A DNA stretch of 64,000 nucleotides from assembly GCA_023634235.1 (NCBI GenBank), contig JAMKCF010000040.1, positions 248,001 to 312,000 on the forward strand. The letters are read 5' to 3'. Shown piece after piece: positions 11,145 to 25,700 of the stretch. The position numbers were made by a program, and so were the translations under genes. Under the pieces are notes generated by a model, which ran no database searches, was not told the origin of the DNA, and saw only the letters and a program-made list of their open reading frames with translations. This DNA is from Pisaster brevispinus. Its lineage: Eukaryota > Echinodermata > Asteroidea > Forcipulatida > Asteriidae. How positions within the stretch are numbered: position 1 is the stretch's first letter; each line of letters starts with the position of its first letter.

Positions 11145-12000
11145 GCTGTAAAAAACCACAAATACAAAATAAGGAGGGTCACATCACCCCCAGGGCAATA
11201 TCGAATCTGCACAATTTTAGTACCACTGTAAAGCCCGTTTCAAGGGCTCCCTCTCCCGTGAGTTTGGGGTCGCTGACGATTCTGTAGGCGAGGCGAGCGG
11301 CCTGGATGTTAGGCCTACCCCTAAGAAAAATTGAAAAAAAACCAAAAAAAAAACCCAGAAGCAAGGTCGTGCCGGCAGGGGTCATGGCCCAAAATAAAAG
11401 TGCGGTGAATTTGGGAATAACTCCCGATCTAGGAGGGCTAGAGGGATGATTTTTTGGCCTGACTCTGCCTTAGGTATCCCTGCATCCGAAAATTAGACTT
11501 TTACGGCCGTTGCGGGCAGGCTTCACACCGGAAAAGACCAGCAAGCGGGGACACTCCGAAAGCCCCGCAAAACATCAACGTGATTTTGCTGTAAAAAGAC
11601 ACAAATACAAAATAAGGAGGGTCACATCACCCCCAGGGCAATATCGAATCTGCACAATTTTAGTACCACTGTAAAGCCCGTTTCAAGGGCTCCCTCTCCC
11701 GTGAGTTTGGGGTCGCTGACGATTCTGTAGGCGAGGCGAGCGGCCTGGATGTTAGGCCCACCCCTTAGAGAAATAGGAAAACAAAAACCAGGGGTAATGG
11801 CCCAAAATAAAAGTGCGGTGATTTTGGGAATAAGTCCCGATCTAGGAGGGCTAGAGAGATGATTTTTTTACCTGACTCTGCCTTAGGTATCCCTGCATCC
11901 GAAAATTAGACTTTTACGGCCGTTGCGGGCAGGCTTCACACCGGAAAAGACCAGCAAGCGGGGACACTCCGAAAGCCCCCCAAAACATCAACTTGATTTT

Positions 12001-15000
12001 GCTGTAAAAAACCACAAATACAAAATAAGGAGGGTCACATCACCCCCAGGGCAATATCGAATCTGCACAATTTTAGTACCACTGTAAAGCCCGTTTCAAG
12101 GGCTCCCTCTCCCGTGAGTTTGGGGTCGCTGACGATTCTGTAGGCGAGGCGAGCGGCCTGGATGTTAGGCCTACCCCTAAGAAAAACTGAAGAAAAAAAA
12201 CAAAAAAAAAAAACCCAGAAGCAAGGTCGTGCCGGCAGGGGTCATGGCCCAAAATAAAAGTGCGGTGAATTTGGGAATAACTCCCGATCTAGGAGGGCTA
12301 GAGGGATGATTTTTTGGCCTGACTCTGCCTTAGGTATCCCTGCATCCGAAAATTAGACTTTTAAGGCCGTTGCGGGCAGGCTTCACACCGGAAAAGACCA
12401 GCAAGCGGGGACACTCCGAAAGCCCCGCAAAACATCAACGTGATTTTGCTGTAAAAAGACACAAATACAAAATAAGGAGGGTCACATCACCCCCAGGGCA
12501 ATATCGAATCTGCACAATTTTAGTACCACTGTAAAGCCCGTTTCAAGGGCTCCCTCTCCCGTGAGTTTGGGGTCGCTGACGATTCTGTAGGCGAGGCGAG
12601 CGGCCTGGATGTTAGGCCCACCCCTTAGAGAAATAGGAAAACAAAAACCAGGGGTAATGGCCCAAAATAAAAGTGCGGTGATTTTGGGAATAAGTCCCGA
12701 TCTAGGAGGGCTAGAGAGATGAATTTTTTACCTGACTCTGCCTTAGGTATCCCTGCATCCGAAAATTAGACTTTTACGGCCGTTGCGGGCAGGCTTCACA
12801 CCGGAAAAGACCAGCAAGCGGGGACACTCCGAAAGCCCCCCAAAACATCAACTTGATTTTGCTGTAAAAAAACACAAATACAAAATAAGGAGGGTCACAT
12901 CACCCCCAGGGCAATATTGAATCTGCACAATTTTAGTACCACTGTAAAGCCCGTTTCAAGGGCTCCCTATCCCGTGAGTTTGGGGTCGCTGACGATTCTG
13001 TAGGCGAGGCGAGCGGCCTGGATGTTAGGCCTACCCCTAAGAAAAACTGAAAAAAAACCAAAAAAAAAAAACCCAGAAGCAAGGTCGTGCCGGCAGGGGT
13101 CATGGCCCAAAATAAAAGTGCGGTGAATTTGGGAATAACTCCCGATCTAGGATGGCTAGAGGGATGATTTTTTGGCCTGACTCTGCCTTAGGTATCCCTG
13201 CATCCGAAAATTAGACTTTTACGGCCGTTGCGGGCAGGCTTCATACCGGAAAAGACCAGCAAGCGGGGACACTCCGAAAGCCCCGCAAAACATCAACGTG
13301 ATTTTGCTGTAAAAAGACACAAATACAAAATAAGGAGGGTCACATCACCCCCAGGGCAATATTGAATCTGCACAATTTTAGTACCACTGTAAAGCCCGTT
13401 TCAAGGGCTCCCTCTCCCGTGAGTTTGGGGTTGCTGACGATTCTGTAGGCGAGGCGAGCGGCCTGGATGTTAGGCCCACCCCTTAGAGAAATAGGAAAAC
13501 AAAAACCAGGGGTAATGGCCCAAAATAAAAGTGCGGTGATTTTGGGAATAAGTCCCGATCTAGGAGGGCTAGAGAGATGAATTTTTTACCTGACTCTGCC
13601 TTAGGTATCCCTGCATCCGAAAATTAGACTTTTACGGCCGTTGCGGGCAGGCTTCACACCGGAAAAGACCAGCAAGCGGGGACACTCCGAAAGCCCCCCA
13701 AAACATCAACTTGATTTTGCTGTAAAAAACCACAAATACAAAATAAGGAGGGTCACATCACCCCCAGGGCAATATCGAATCTGCACAATTTTAGTACCAC
13801 TGTAAAGCCCGTTTCAAGGGCTCCCTCTCCCGTGAGTTTGGGGTCGCTGACGATTCTGTAGGCGAGGCGAGCGGCCTGGATGTTAGGCCTACCCCTAAGA
13901 AAAATTGAAAAAAAAAAAAAAAAAAAAAAACCAGAAGCAAGGTCGTGCCGGCAGGGGTCATGGCCCAAAATAAAAGTGCGGTGAATTTGGGAATAACTCC
14001 CGATCTAGGAGGGCTAGAGGGATGATTTTTTGGCCTGACTCTGCCTTAGGTATCCCTGCATCCGAAAATTAGACTTTTACGGCCGTTGCCGGCAGGCTTC
14101 ACACCGGAAAAGACCAGCAAGCGGGGACACTCCGAAAGCCCCGCAAAACATCAACGTGATTTTGCTGTAAAAAGACACAAATACAAAATAAGGAGGGTCA
14201 CATCACCCCCAGGGCAATATCGAATCTGCACAATTTTAGTACCACTGTAAAGCCCGTTTCAAGGGCTCCCTCTCCCGTGAGTTTGGGGTCGCTGACGATT
14301 CTGTAGGCGAGGCGAGCGGCCTGGATGTTAGGCCCACCCCTTAGAGAAATAGGAAAACAAAAACCAGGGGTAATGGCCCAAAATAAAAGTGCGGTGATTT
14401 TGGGAATAAGTCCCGATCTAGGAGGGCTAGAGAGATGAATTTTTTACCTGACTCTGCCTGAGGTATCCCTGCATCCGAAAATTAGACTTTTACGGCCGTT
14501 GCGGGCAGGCTTCACACCGGAAAAGACCAGCAAGCGGGGACACTCCGAAAGCCCCCAAAAACATCAACTTGATTTTGCTGTAAAAAAACACAAATACAAA
14601 ATAAGGAGGGTCACATCACCCCCAGGGCAATATCGAATCTGCACAATTTTAGTACCACTGTAAAGCCCGTTCCAAGGGCTCCCTCTCCCGTGAGTTTGGG
14701 GTCGCTGACGATTCTGTAGGCGAGGCGAGCGGCCTGGATGTTAGGCCTACCCCTAAGAAAAATTGAAAAAAAAAAAAAAAAAAAAAAACCCAGAAGCAAG
14801 GTCGTGCCGGCAGGGGTCATGGCCCAAAATAAAAGTGCGGTGAATTTGGGAATAACTCCCGATCTAGGAGGGCTAGAGGGATGATTTTTTGGCCTGACTC
14901 TGCCTTAGGTATCCCTGCATCCGAAAATTAGACTTTTACGGCCGTTGCGGGCAGGCTTCAGACCGGAAAAGACCAGCAAGCGGGGACACTCCGAAAGCCC

Positions 15001-15435
15001 CGCAAAACATCAACGTGATTTTGCTGTAAAAAGACACAAATACAAAATAAGGAGGGTCACATCACCCCCAGGGCAATATCGAATCTGCACAATTTTAGTA
15101 CCACTGTAAAGCCCGTTTCAAGGGCTCCCTCTCCCGTGAGTTTGGGGTCGCTGACGATTCTGTAGGCGAGACGAGCGGCCTGGATGTTAGGCCCACCCCT
15201 TAGAGAAATAGGAAAACAAAAACCAGGGGTAATGGCCCAAAATAAAAGTGCGGTGATTTTGGGAATAAGTCCCGATCTAGGAGGGCTAGAGAGATGAATT
15301 TTTTACCTGACTCTGCCTTAGGTATCCCTGCATCCGAAAATTAGACTTTTACGGCCGTTGCGGGCAGGCTTCACACCGGAAAAGACCAGCAAGCGGGGAC
15401 ACTCCGAAAGCCCCCCAAAACATCAACTTGATTTT
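12001..15435 (+). repeat. Segmental duplication, left copy (4 dimers)
   Basis: Private variants in this stretch recur 4,297 bp downstream (five dimers). These are ctgaag before the poly-A (12181 and 16478), gatgaattt (12721 and 17018), atattgaatc (12918 and 17215), ccctatccc (near 12967 and 17264), gttgccgg (14090 and 18387) and gcctgagg (14460 and 18757). Two more match at 4,296 bp after one poly-A length change: cttcagacc (14961 and 19257) and gagacgag (15171 and 19467). The dimer at 15436-16297 lies between the copies and does not share these marks. Confidence 0.9.
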
Positions 15436-16297
15436 GCTGTAAAAAACCACAAATACAAAATAAGGAGGGTCACATCACCCCCAGGGCAATATCGAATCTG
15501 CACAATTTTAGTACCACTGTAAAGCCCGTTTCAAGGGCTCCCTCTCCCGTGAGTTTGGGGTCGCTGACGATTCTGTAGGCGAGGCGAGCGGCCTGGATGT
15601 TAGGCCTACCCCTAAGAAAAATTGAAAAAAAAAAAAAAAAAAAAAAAAAACCCAGAAGCAAGGTCGTGCCGGCAGGGGTCATGGCCCAAAATAAAAGTGC
15701 GGTGAATTTGGGAATAACTCCCGATCTAGGAGGGCTAGAGGGATGATTTTTTGGCCTGACTCTGCCTTAGGTATCCCTGCATCCGAAAATTAGACTTTTA
15801 CGGCCGTTGCGGGCAGGCTTCACACCGGAAAAGACCAGCAAGCGGGGACACTCCGAAAGCCCCGCAAAACATCAACGTGATTTTGCTGTAAAAAGACACA
15901 AATACAAAATAAGGAGGGTCACATCACCCCCAGGGCAATATCGAATCTGCACAATTTTAGTACCACTGTAAAGCCCGTTTCAAGGGCTCCCTCTCCCGTG
16001 AGTTTGGGGTCGCTGACGATTCTGTAGGCGAGGCGAGCGGCCTGGATGTTAGGCCCACCCCTTAGAGAAATAGGAAAACAAAAACCAGGGGTAATGGCCC
16101 AAAATAAAAGTGCGGTGATTTTGGGAATAAGTCCCGATCTAGGAGGGCTAGAGAGATGATTTTTTTACCTGACTCTGCCTTAGGTATCCCTGCATCCGAA
16201 AATTAGACTTTTACGGCCGTTGCGGGCAGGCTTCACACCGGAAAAGACCAGCAAGCGGGGACACTCCGAAAGCCCCCCAAAACATCAACTTGATTTT

Positions 16298-19200
16298 GCT
16301 GTAAAAAACCACAAATACAAAATAAGGAGGGTCACATCACCCCCAGGGCAATATCGAATCTGCACAATTTTAGTACCACTGTAAAGCCCGTTTCAAGGGC
16401 TCCCTCTCCCGTGAGTTTGGGGTCGCTGACGATTCTGTAGGCGAGGCGAGCGGCCTGGATGTTAGGCCTACCCCTAAGAAAAACTGAAGAAAAAAAACAA
16501 AAAAAAAAAACCCAGAAGCAAGGTCGTGCCGGCAGGGGTCATGGCCCAAAATAAAAGTGCGGTGAATTTGGGAATAACTCCCGATCTAGGAGGGCTAGAG
16601 GGATGATTTTTTGGCCTGACTCTGCCTTAGGTATCCCTGCATCCGAAAATTAGACTTTTACGGCCGTTGCGGGCAGGCTTCACACCGGAAAAGACCAGCA
16701 AGCGGGGACACTCCGAAAGCCCCGCAAAACATCAACGTGATTTTGCTGTAAAAAGACACAAATACAAAATAAGGAGGGTCACATCACCCCCAGGGCAATA
16801 TCGAATCTGCACAATTTTAGTACCACTGTAAAGCCCGTTTCAAGGGCTCCCTCTCCCGTGAGTTTGGGGTCGCTGACGATTCTGTAGGCGAGGCGAGCGG
16901 CCTGGATGTTAGGCCCACCCCTTAGAGAAATAGGAAAACAAAAACCAGGGGTAATGGCCCAAAATAAAAGTGCGGTGATTTTGGGAATAAGTCCCGATCT
17001 AGGAGGGCTAGAGAGATGAATTTTTTACCTGACTCTGCCTTAGGTATCCCTGCATCCGAAAATTAGACTTTTACGGCCGTTGCGGGCAGGCTTCACACCG
17101 GAAAAGACCAGCAAGCGGGGACACTCCGAAAGCCCCCCAAAACATCAACTTGATTTTGCTGTAAAAAAACACAAATACAAAATAAGGAGGGTCACATCAC
17201 CCCCAGGGCAATATTGAATCTGCACAATTTTAGTACCACTGTAAAGCCCGTTTCAAGGGCTCCCTATCCCGTGAGTTTGGGGTCGCTGACGATTCTGTAG
17301 GCGAGGCGAGCGGCCTGGATGTTAGGCCTACCCCTAAGAAAAACTGAAAAAAAAACAAAAAAAAAAAACCCAGAAGCAAGGTCGTGCCGGCAGGGGTCAT
17401 GGCCCAAAATAAAAGTGCGGTGAATTTGGGAATAACTCCCGATCTAGGAGGGCTAGAGGGATGATTTTTTGGCCTGACTCTGCCTTAGGTATCCCTGCAT
17501 CCGAAAATTAGACTTTTACGGCCGTTGCGGGCAGGCTTCACACCGGAAAAGACCAGCAAGCGGGGACACTCCGAAAGCCCCGCAAAACATCAACGTGATT
17601 TTGCTGTAAAAAGACACAAATACAAAATAAGGAGGGTCACATCACCCCCAGGGCAATATCGAATCTGCACAATTTTAGTACCACTGTAAAGCCCGTTTCA
17701 AGGGCTCCCTCTCCCGTGAGTTTGGGGTCGCTGACGATTCTGTAGGCGAGGCGAGCGGCCTGGATGTTAGGCCCACCCCTTAGAGAAATAGGAAAACAAA
17801 AACCAGGGGTAATGGCCCAAAATAAAAGTGCGGTGATTTTGGGAATAAGTCCCGATCTAGGAGGGCTAGAGAGATGAATTTTTTACCTGACTCTGCCTTA
17901 GGTATCCCTGCATCCGAAAATTAGACTTTTACGGCCGTTGCGGGCAGGCTTCACACCAGAAAAGACCAGCAAGCGGGGACACTCCGAAAGCCCCCCAAAA
18001 CATCAACTTGATTTTGCTGTAAAAAACCACAAATACAAAATAAGGAGGGTCACATCACCCCCAGGGCAATATCGAATCTGCACAATTTTAGTACCACTGT
18101 AAAGCCCGTTTCAAGGGCTCCCTCTCCCGTGAGTTTGGGGTCGCTGACGATTCTGTAGGCGAGGCGAGCGGCCTGGATGTTAGGCCTACCCCTAAGAAAA
18201 ATTGAAAAAAAAAAAAAAAAAAAAAAACCAGAAGCAAGGTCGTGCCGGCAGGGGTCATGGCCCAAAATAAAAGTGCGGTGAATTTGGGAATAACTCCCGA
18301 TCTAGGAGGGCTAGAGGGATGATTTTTTGGCCTGACTCTGCCTTAGGTATCCCTGCATCCGAAAATTAGACTTTTACGGCCGTTGCCGGCAGGCTTCACA
18401 CCGGAAAAGACCAGCAAGCGGGGACACTCCGAAAGCCCCGCAAAACATCAACGTGATTTTGCTGTAAAAAGACACAAATACAAAATAAGGAGGGTCACAT
18501 CACCCCCAGGGCAATATCGAATCTGCACAATTTTAGTACCACTGTAAAGCCCGTTTCAAGGGCTCCCTCTCCCGTGAGTTTGGGGTCGCTGACGATTCTG
18601 TAGGCGAGGCGAGCGGCCTGGATGTTAGGCCCACCCCTTAGAGAAATAGGAAAACAAAAACCAGGGGTAATGGCCCAAAATAAAAGTGCGGTGATTTTGG
18701 GAATAAGTCCCGATCTAGGAGGGCTAGAGAGATGAATTTTTTACCTGACTCTGCCTGAGGTATCCCTGCATCCGAAAATTAGACTTTTACGGCCGTTGCG
18801 GGCAGGCTTCACACCGGAAAAGACCAGCAAGCGGGGACACTCCGAAAGCCCCCAAAAACATCAACTTGATTTTGCTGTAAAAAAACACAAATACAAAATA
18901 AGGAGGGTCACATCACCCCCAGGGCAATATCGAATCTGCACAATTTTAGTACCACTGTAAAGCCCGTTTCAAGGGCTCCCTCTCCCGTGAGTTTGGGGTC
19001 GCTGACGATTCTGTAGGCGAGGCGAGCGGCCTGGATGTTAGGCCTACCCCTAAGAAAAATTGAAAAAAAAAAAAAAAAAAAAAACCCAGAAGCAAGGTCG
19101 TGCCGGCAGGGGTCATGGCCCAAAATAAAAGTGCGGTGAATTTGGGAATAACTCCCGATCTAGGAGGGCTAGAGGGATGATTTTTTGGCCTGACTCTGCC

Positions 19201-19731
19201 TTAGGTATCCCTGCATCCGAAAATTAGACTTTTACGGCCGTTGCGGGCAGGCTTCAGACCGGAAAAGACCAGCAAGCGGGGACACTCCGAAAGCCCCGCA
19301 AAACATCAACGTGATTTTGCTGTAAAAAGACACAAATACAAAATAAGGAGGGTCACATCACCCCCAGGGCAATATCGAATCTGCACAATTTTAGTACCAC
19401 TGTAAAGCCCGTTTCAAGGGCTCCCTCTCCCGTGAGTTTGGGGTCGCTGACGATTCTGTAGGCGAGACGAGCGGCCTGGATGTTAGGCCCACCCCTTAGA
19501 GAAATAGGAAAACAAAAACCAGGGGTAATGGCCCAAAATAAAAGTGCGGTGATTTTGGGAATAAGTCCCGATCTAGGAGGGCTAGAGAGATGAATTTTTT
19601 ACCTGACTCTGCCTTAGGTATCCCTGCATCCGAAAATTAGACTTTTACGGCCGTTGCGGGCAGGCTTCACACCGGAAAAGACCAGCAAGCGGGGACACTC
19701 CGAAAGCCCCCCAAAACATCAACTTGATTTT
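16298..19731 (+). repeat. Segmental duplication, right copy (4 dimers)
   Basis: Partner of 12001-15435, displaced by 4,297 bp. The copies are nearly identical; a visible difference is ttaaggcc near 12362 against ttacggcc near 16659. The match fades after 19732, where the next dimers lack common private marks. Confidence 0.9.
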
Positions 19732-21451
19732 GCTGTAAAAAACCACAAATACAAAATAAGGAGGGTCACATCACCCCCAGGGCAATATCGAATCTGCACA
19801 ATTTTAGTACCACTGTAAAGCCCGTTTCAAGGGCTCCCTCTCCCGTGAGTTTGGGGTCGCTGACGATTCTGTAGGCGAGGCGAGCGGCCTGGATGTTAGG
19901 CCTACCCCTAAGAAAAATTGAAAAAAAAAAAAAAAAAAAAAAAAACCCAGAAGCAAGGTCGTGCCGGCAGGGGTCATGGCCCAAAATAAAAGTGCGGTGA
20001 ATTTGGGAATAACTCCCGATCTAGGAGGGCTAGAGGGATGATTTTTTGGCCTGAATCTGCCTTAGGTATCCCTGCATCCGAAAATTAGACTTTTACGGCC
20101 GTTGCGGGCAGGCTTCACACCGGAAAAGACCAGCAAGCGGGGACACTCCGAAAGCCCCGCAAAACATCAACGTGATTTTGCTGTAAAAAGACACAAATAC
20201 AAAATAAGGAGGGTCACATCACCCCCAGGGCAATATCGAATCTGCACAATTTTAGTACCACTGTAAAGCCCGTTTCAAGGGCTCCCTCTCCCGTGAGTTT
20301 GGGGTCGCTGACGATTCTGTAGGCGAGGCGAGCGGCCTGGATGTTAGGCCCACCCCTTAGAGAAATAGGAAAACAAAAACCAGGGGTAATGGCCCAAAAT
20401 AAAAGTGCGGTGATTTTGGGAATAAGTCCCGATCTAGGAGGGCTAGAGAGATGATTTTTTTTGCTGACTCTGCCTTAGGTATCCCTGCATCCGAAAATTA
20501 GACTTTTACGGCCGTTGCGGGCAGGCTTCACACCGGAAAAGACCAGCAAGCGGGGACACTCCGAAAGCCCCCCAAAACATCAACTTGATTTTGCTGTAAA
20601 AAACCACAAATACAAAATAAGGAGGGTCACATCACCCCCAGGGCAATATCGAATCTGCACAATTTTAGTACCACTGTAAAGCCCGTTTCAAGGGCTCCCT
20701 CTCCCGTGAGTTTGGGGTCGCTGACGATTCTGTAGGCGAGGCGAGCGGCCTGGATGTTAGGCCTACCCCTAAGAAAAATTAAAAAAAAAAAAAAAAAAAA
20801 AAAACCCAGAAGCAAGGTCGTGCCGGCAGGGGTCATGGCCCAAAATAAAAGTGCGGTGAATTTGGGAATAACTCCCGATCTAGGAGGGCTAGAGGGATGA
20901 TTTTTTGGCCTGACTCTGCCTTAGGTATCCCTGCATCCGAAAATTAGACTTTTACGGCCGTTGCGGGCAGGCTTCACACCGGAAAAGACCAGCAAGCGGG
21001 GACACTCCGAAAGCCCCGCAAAACATCAACGTGATTTTGCTGTAAAAAGACACAAATACAAAATAAGGAGGGTCACATCACCCCCAGGGCAATATCGAAT
21101 CTGCACAATTTTAGTACCACTGTAAAGCCCGTTTCAAGGGCTCCCTCTCCCGTGAGTTTGGGGTCGCTGACGATTCTGTAGGCGAGGCGAGCGGCCTGGA
21201 TGTTAGGCCCACCCCTTAGAGAAATAGGAAAACAAAAACCAGGGGTAATGGCCCAAAATAAAAGTGCGGTGATTTTGGGAATAAGTCCCGATCTAGGAGG
21301 GCTAGAGAGATGATTTTTTTACCTGACTCTGCCTTAGGTATCCCTGCATCCGAAAATTAGACTTTTACGGCCGTTGCGGGCAGGCTTCACACCGGAAAAG
21401 ACCAGCAAGCGGGGACACTCCGAAAGCCCCCAAAAACATCAACTTGATTTT

Positions 21452-22724
21452 GCTGTAAAAAACCACAAATACAAAATAAGGAGGGTCACATCACCCCCAG
21501 GGCAATATCGAATCTGCACAATTTTAGTACCACTGTAAAGCCCGTTTCAAGGGCTCCCTCTCCCGTGGGTTTGGGGTCGCTGACGATTCTGTAGGCGAGG
21601 CGAGCGGCCTGGATGTTAGGCCTACCCCTAAGAAAAATTGAAAAAAAAAACCAAAAAAAAAAAACCCAGAAGCAAGGTCGTGCCGGCAGGGGTCATGGCC
21701 CAAAATAAAAGTGCGGTGAATTTGGGAATAACTCCCGATCTAGGAGGGCTAGAGGGATGATTTTTTGGCCTGACTCTGCCTTAGGTATCCCTGCATCCGA
21801 AAATTAGACTTTTACGGCCGTTGCGGGCAGGCTTCACACCGGAAAAGACCAGCAAGCGGGGACACTCCGAAAGCCCCGCAAAACATCAACGTGATTTTGC
21901 TGTAAAAAGACACAAATACAAAATAAGGAGGGTCACATCACCCCCAGGGCAATATCGAATCTGCACAATTTTAGTACCACTGTAAAGCCCGTTTCAAGGG
22001 CTCCCTCTCCCGTGAGTTTGGGGTTGCTGACGATTCTGTAGGCGAGGCGAGCGGCCTGGATGTTAGGCCCACCCCTTAGAGAAATAGGAAAACAAAAACC
22101 AGGGGTAATGGCCCAAAATAAAAGTGCGGTGATTTTGGGAATAAGTCCCGATCTAGGAGGGCTAGAGAGATGATTTTTTTACCTGACTCTGCCTTAGGTA
22201 TCCCTGCATCCGAAAATTAGACTTTTACGGCCGTTGCGGGCAGGCTTCACACCGGAAAAGACCAGCAAGCGGGGACACTCCGAAAGCCCCCCAAAACATC
22301 AACTTGATTTTGCTGTAAAAAACCACAAATACAAAATAAGGAGGGTCACATCACCCCCAGGGCAATATCGAATCTGCACAATTTTAGTACCACTGTAAAG
22401 CCCGTTTCAAGGGCTCCCTCTCCCGTGAGTTTGGGGTCGCTGACGATTCTGTAGGCGAGGCGAGCGGCCTGGATGTTAGGCCCACCCCTTAGAGAAATAG
22501 GAAAACAAAAACCAGGGGTAATGGCCCAAAATAAAAGTGCGGTGATTTTGGGAATAAGTCCCGATCTAGGAGGGCTAGAGAGATGATTTTTTTTGCTGAC
22601 TCTGCCTTAGGTATCCCTGCATCCGAAAATTAGACTTTTACGGCCGTTGCGGGCAGGCTTCACACCGGAAAAGACCAGCAAGCGGGGACACTCCGAAAGC
22701 CCCCCAAAACATCAACTTGATTTT
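21452..22724 (+). repeat. ABB block with chimeric B monomer
   Basis: Order A 21452, B 21899, B 22312. The second B begins with the A-type head (aaccac) and then has a B core. It shares the private form ttttttttgctgac with the B copy at 20180 (20463 and 22595, offset 2,132 bp), so the flank was copied from there with a register shift. Confidence 0.9.
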
Positions 22725-25700
22725 GCTGTAAAAAACCACAAATACAAAATAAGGAGGGTCACATCACCCCCAGGGCAATATCGAATCTGCACAATTTTAG
22801 TATCACTGTAAAGCCCGTTTCAAGGGCTCCCTCTCCCGTGAGTTTGGGGTCGCTGACGATTCTGTAGGCGAGGCGAGCGGCCTGGATGTTAGGCCTACCC
22901 CTAAGAAAAATTGAAAAAAAAAAAAAAAAAAAAAAACCCAGAAGCAAGGTCGTGCCGGCAGGGGTCATGGCCCAAAATAAAAGTGCGGTGAATTTGGGAA
23001 TAACTCCCGATCTAGGAGGGCTAGAGGGATGATTTTTTGGCCTGACTCTGCCTTAGGTATCCCTGCATCCGAAAATTAGACTTTTACGGCCGTTGCGGGC
23101 AGGCTTCACACCGGAAAAGACCAGCAAGCGGGGACACTCCGAAAGCCCCGCAAAACATCAACGTGATTTTGCTGTAAAAAGACACAAATACAAAATAAGG
23201 AGGGTCACATCACCCCCAGGGCAATATCGAATCTGCACAATTTTAGTACCACTGTAAAGCCCGTTTCAAGGGCTCCCTCTCCCGTGAGTTTGGGGTCGCT
23301 GACGATTCTGTAGGCGAGGCGAGCGGCCTGGATGTTAGGCCCACCCCTTAGAGAAATAGGAAAACAAAAACCAGGGGTAATGGCCCAAAATAAAAGTGCG
23401 GTGATTTTGGGAATAAGTCCCGATCTAGGAGGGCTAGAGAGATGATTTTTTTACCTGACTCTGCCTTAGGTATCCCTGCATCCGAAAATTAGACTTTTAC
23501 GGCCGTTGCGGGCAGGCTTCACACCGGAAAAGACCAGCAAGCGGGGACACTCCGAAAGCCCCCCAAAACATCAACTTGATTTTGCTGTAAAAAACCACAA
23601 ATACAAAATAAGGAGGGTCACATCACCCCCAGGGCAATATCGAATCTGCACAATTTTAGTACCAATGTAAAGCCCGTTTCAAGGGCTCCCTCTCCCGTGA
23701 GTTTGGGGTTGCTGACGATTCTGTAGGCGAGGCGAGCGGCCTGGATGTTAGGCCTACCCCTAAGAAAAATTGAAAAAAAAAAAAAAAAAAAAAACCCAGA
23801 AGCAAGGTCGTGCCGGCAGGGGTCATGGCCCAAAATAAAAGTGCGGTGAATTTGGGAATAACTCCCGATCTAGGAGGGCTAGAGGGATGATTTTTTGGCC
23901 TGACTCTGCCTTAGGTATCCCTGCATCCGAAAATTAGACTTTTAAGGCCGTTGCGGGCAGGCTTCACACCGGAAAAGACCAGCAAGCGGGGACACTCCGA
24001 AAGCCCCGCAAAACATCAACGTGATTTTGCTGTAAAAAGACACAAATACAAAATAAGGAGGGTCACATCACCCCCAGGGCAATATCGAATCTGCACAATT
24101 TTAGTACCACTGTAAAGCCCGTTTCAAGGGCTCCCTCTCCCGTGAGTTTGGGGTCGCTGACGATTCTGTAGGCGAGGCGAGCGGCCTGGATGTTAGGCCC
24201 ACCCCTTAGAGAAATAGGAAAACAAAAACCAGGGGTAATGGCCCAAAATAAAAGTGCGGTGATTTTGGGAATAAGTCCCGATCTAGGAGGGCTAGAGAGA
24301 TGATTTTTTTACCTGACTCTGCCTTAGGTATCCCTGCATCCGAAAATTAGACTTTTACGGCCGTTGCGGGCAGGCTTCACACCGGAAAAGACCAGCAAGC
24401 GGGGACACTCCGAAAGCCCCCCAAAACATCAACTTGATTTTGCTGTAAAAAACCACAAATACAAAATAAGGAGGGTCACATCACCCCCAGGGCAATATCG
24501 AATCTGCACAATTTTAGTACCACTGTAAAGCCCGTTTCAAGGGCTCCCTCTCCCGTGAGTTTGGGGTCGCTGACGATTCTGTAGGCGAGGCGAGCGGCCT
24601 GGATGTTAGGCCTACCCCTAAGAAAAACTGAAAAAAAAAAAAAAAAAAAAAAAAACCAGAAGCAAGGTCGTGCCGGCAGGGGTCATGGCCCAAAATAAAA
24701 GTGCGGTGAATTTGGGAATAACTCCCGATCTAGGAGGGCTAGAGGGATGATTTTTTGGCCTGACTCTGCCTTAGGTATCCCTGCATCCGAAAATTAGACT
24801 TTTACGGCCGTTGCGGGCAGGCTTCACACCGGAAAAGACCAGCAAGCGGGGACACTCCGAAAGCCCCGCAAAACATCAACGTGATTTTGCTGTAAAAAGA
24901 CACAAATACAAAATAAGGAGGGTCACATCACCCCCAGGGCAATATCGAATCTGCACAATTTTAGTACCACTGTAAAGCCCGTTTCAAGGGCTCCCTCTCC
25001 CGTGAGTTTGGGTTCGCTGACGATTCTGTAGGCGAGGCGAGCGGCCTGGATGTTAGGCCCACCCCTTAGAGAAATAGGAAAACAAAAACCAGGGGTAATG
25101 GCCCAAAATAAAAGTGCGGTGATTTTGGGAATAAGTCCCGATCTAGGAGGGCTAGAGAGATGATTTTTTTACCTGACTCTGCCTTAGGTATCCCTGCATC
25201 CGAAAATTAGACTTTTACGGCCGTTGCGGGCAGGCTTCACACCGGAAAAGACCAGCAAGCGGGGACACTCCGAAAGCCCCCCAAAACATCAACTTGATTT
25301 TGCTGTAAAAAACCACAAATACAAAATAAGGAGGGTCACATCACCCCCAGGGCAATATCGAATCTGCACAATTTTAGTACCACTGTAAAGCCCGTTTCAA
25401 GGGCTCCCTCTCCCGTGAGTTTGGGGTCGCTGACGATTCTGTAGGCGAGGCGAGCGGCCTGGATGTTAGGCCTACCCCTAAGAAAAATTGAAAAAAAAAA
25501 AAAAAAAAACCCAGAAGCAAGGTCGTGCCGGCAGGGGTCATGGCCCAAAATAAAAGTGCGGTGAATTTGGGAATAACTCCCGATCTAGGAGGGCTAGAGG
25601 GATGATTTTTTGGCCTGACTCTGCCTTAGGTATCCCTGCATCCGAAAACTAGACTTTTACGGCCGTTGCGGGCAGGCTTCACACCGGAAAAGACCAGCAA

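Larger units (their letters stand above)
11145..21451 (+). repeat. Regular block: 12 A-B dimers
   Basis: A starts: 11145, 12001, 12861, 13719, 14577, 15436, 16298, 17158, 18016, 18874, 19732, 20593. B starts: 11588, 12448, 13306, 14164, 15023, 15885, 16745, 17603, 18461, 19319, 20180, 21039. Within it 12001-15435 and 16298-19731 are copies of each other. A head variant, gctgtaaaaaaacac, occurs at 12861, 14577, 17158 and 18874. Confidence 0.93.
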
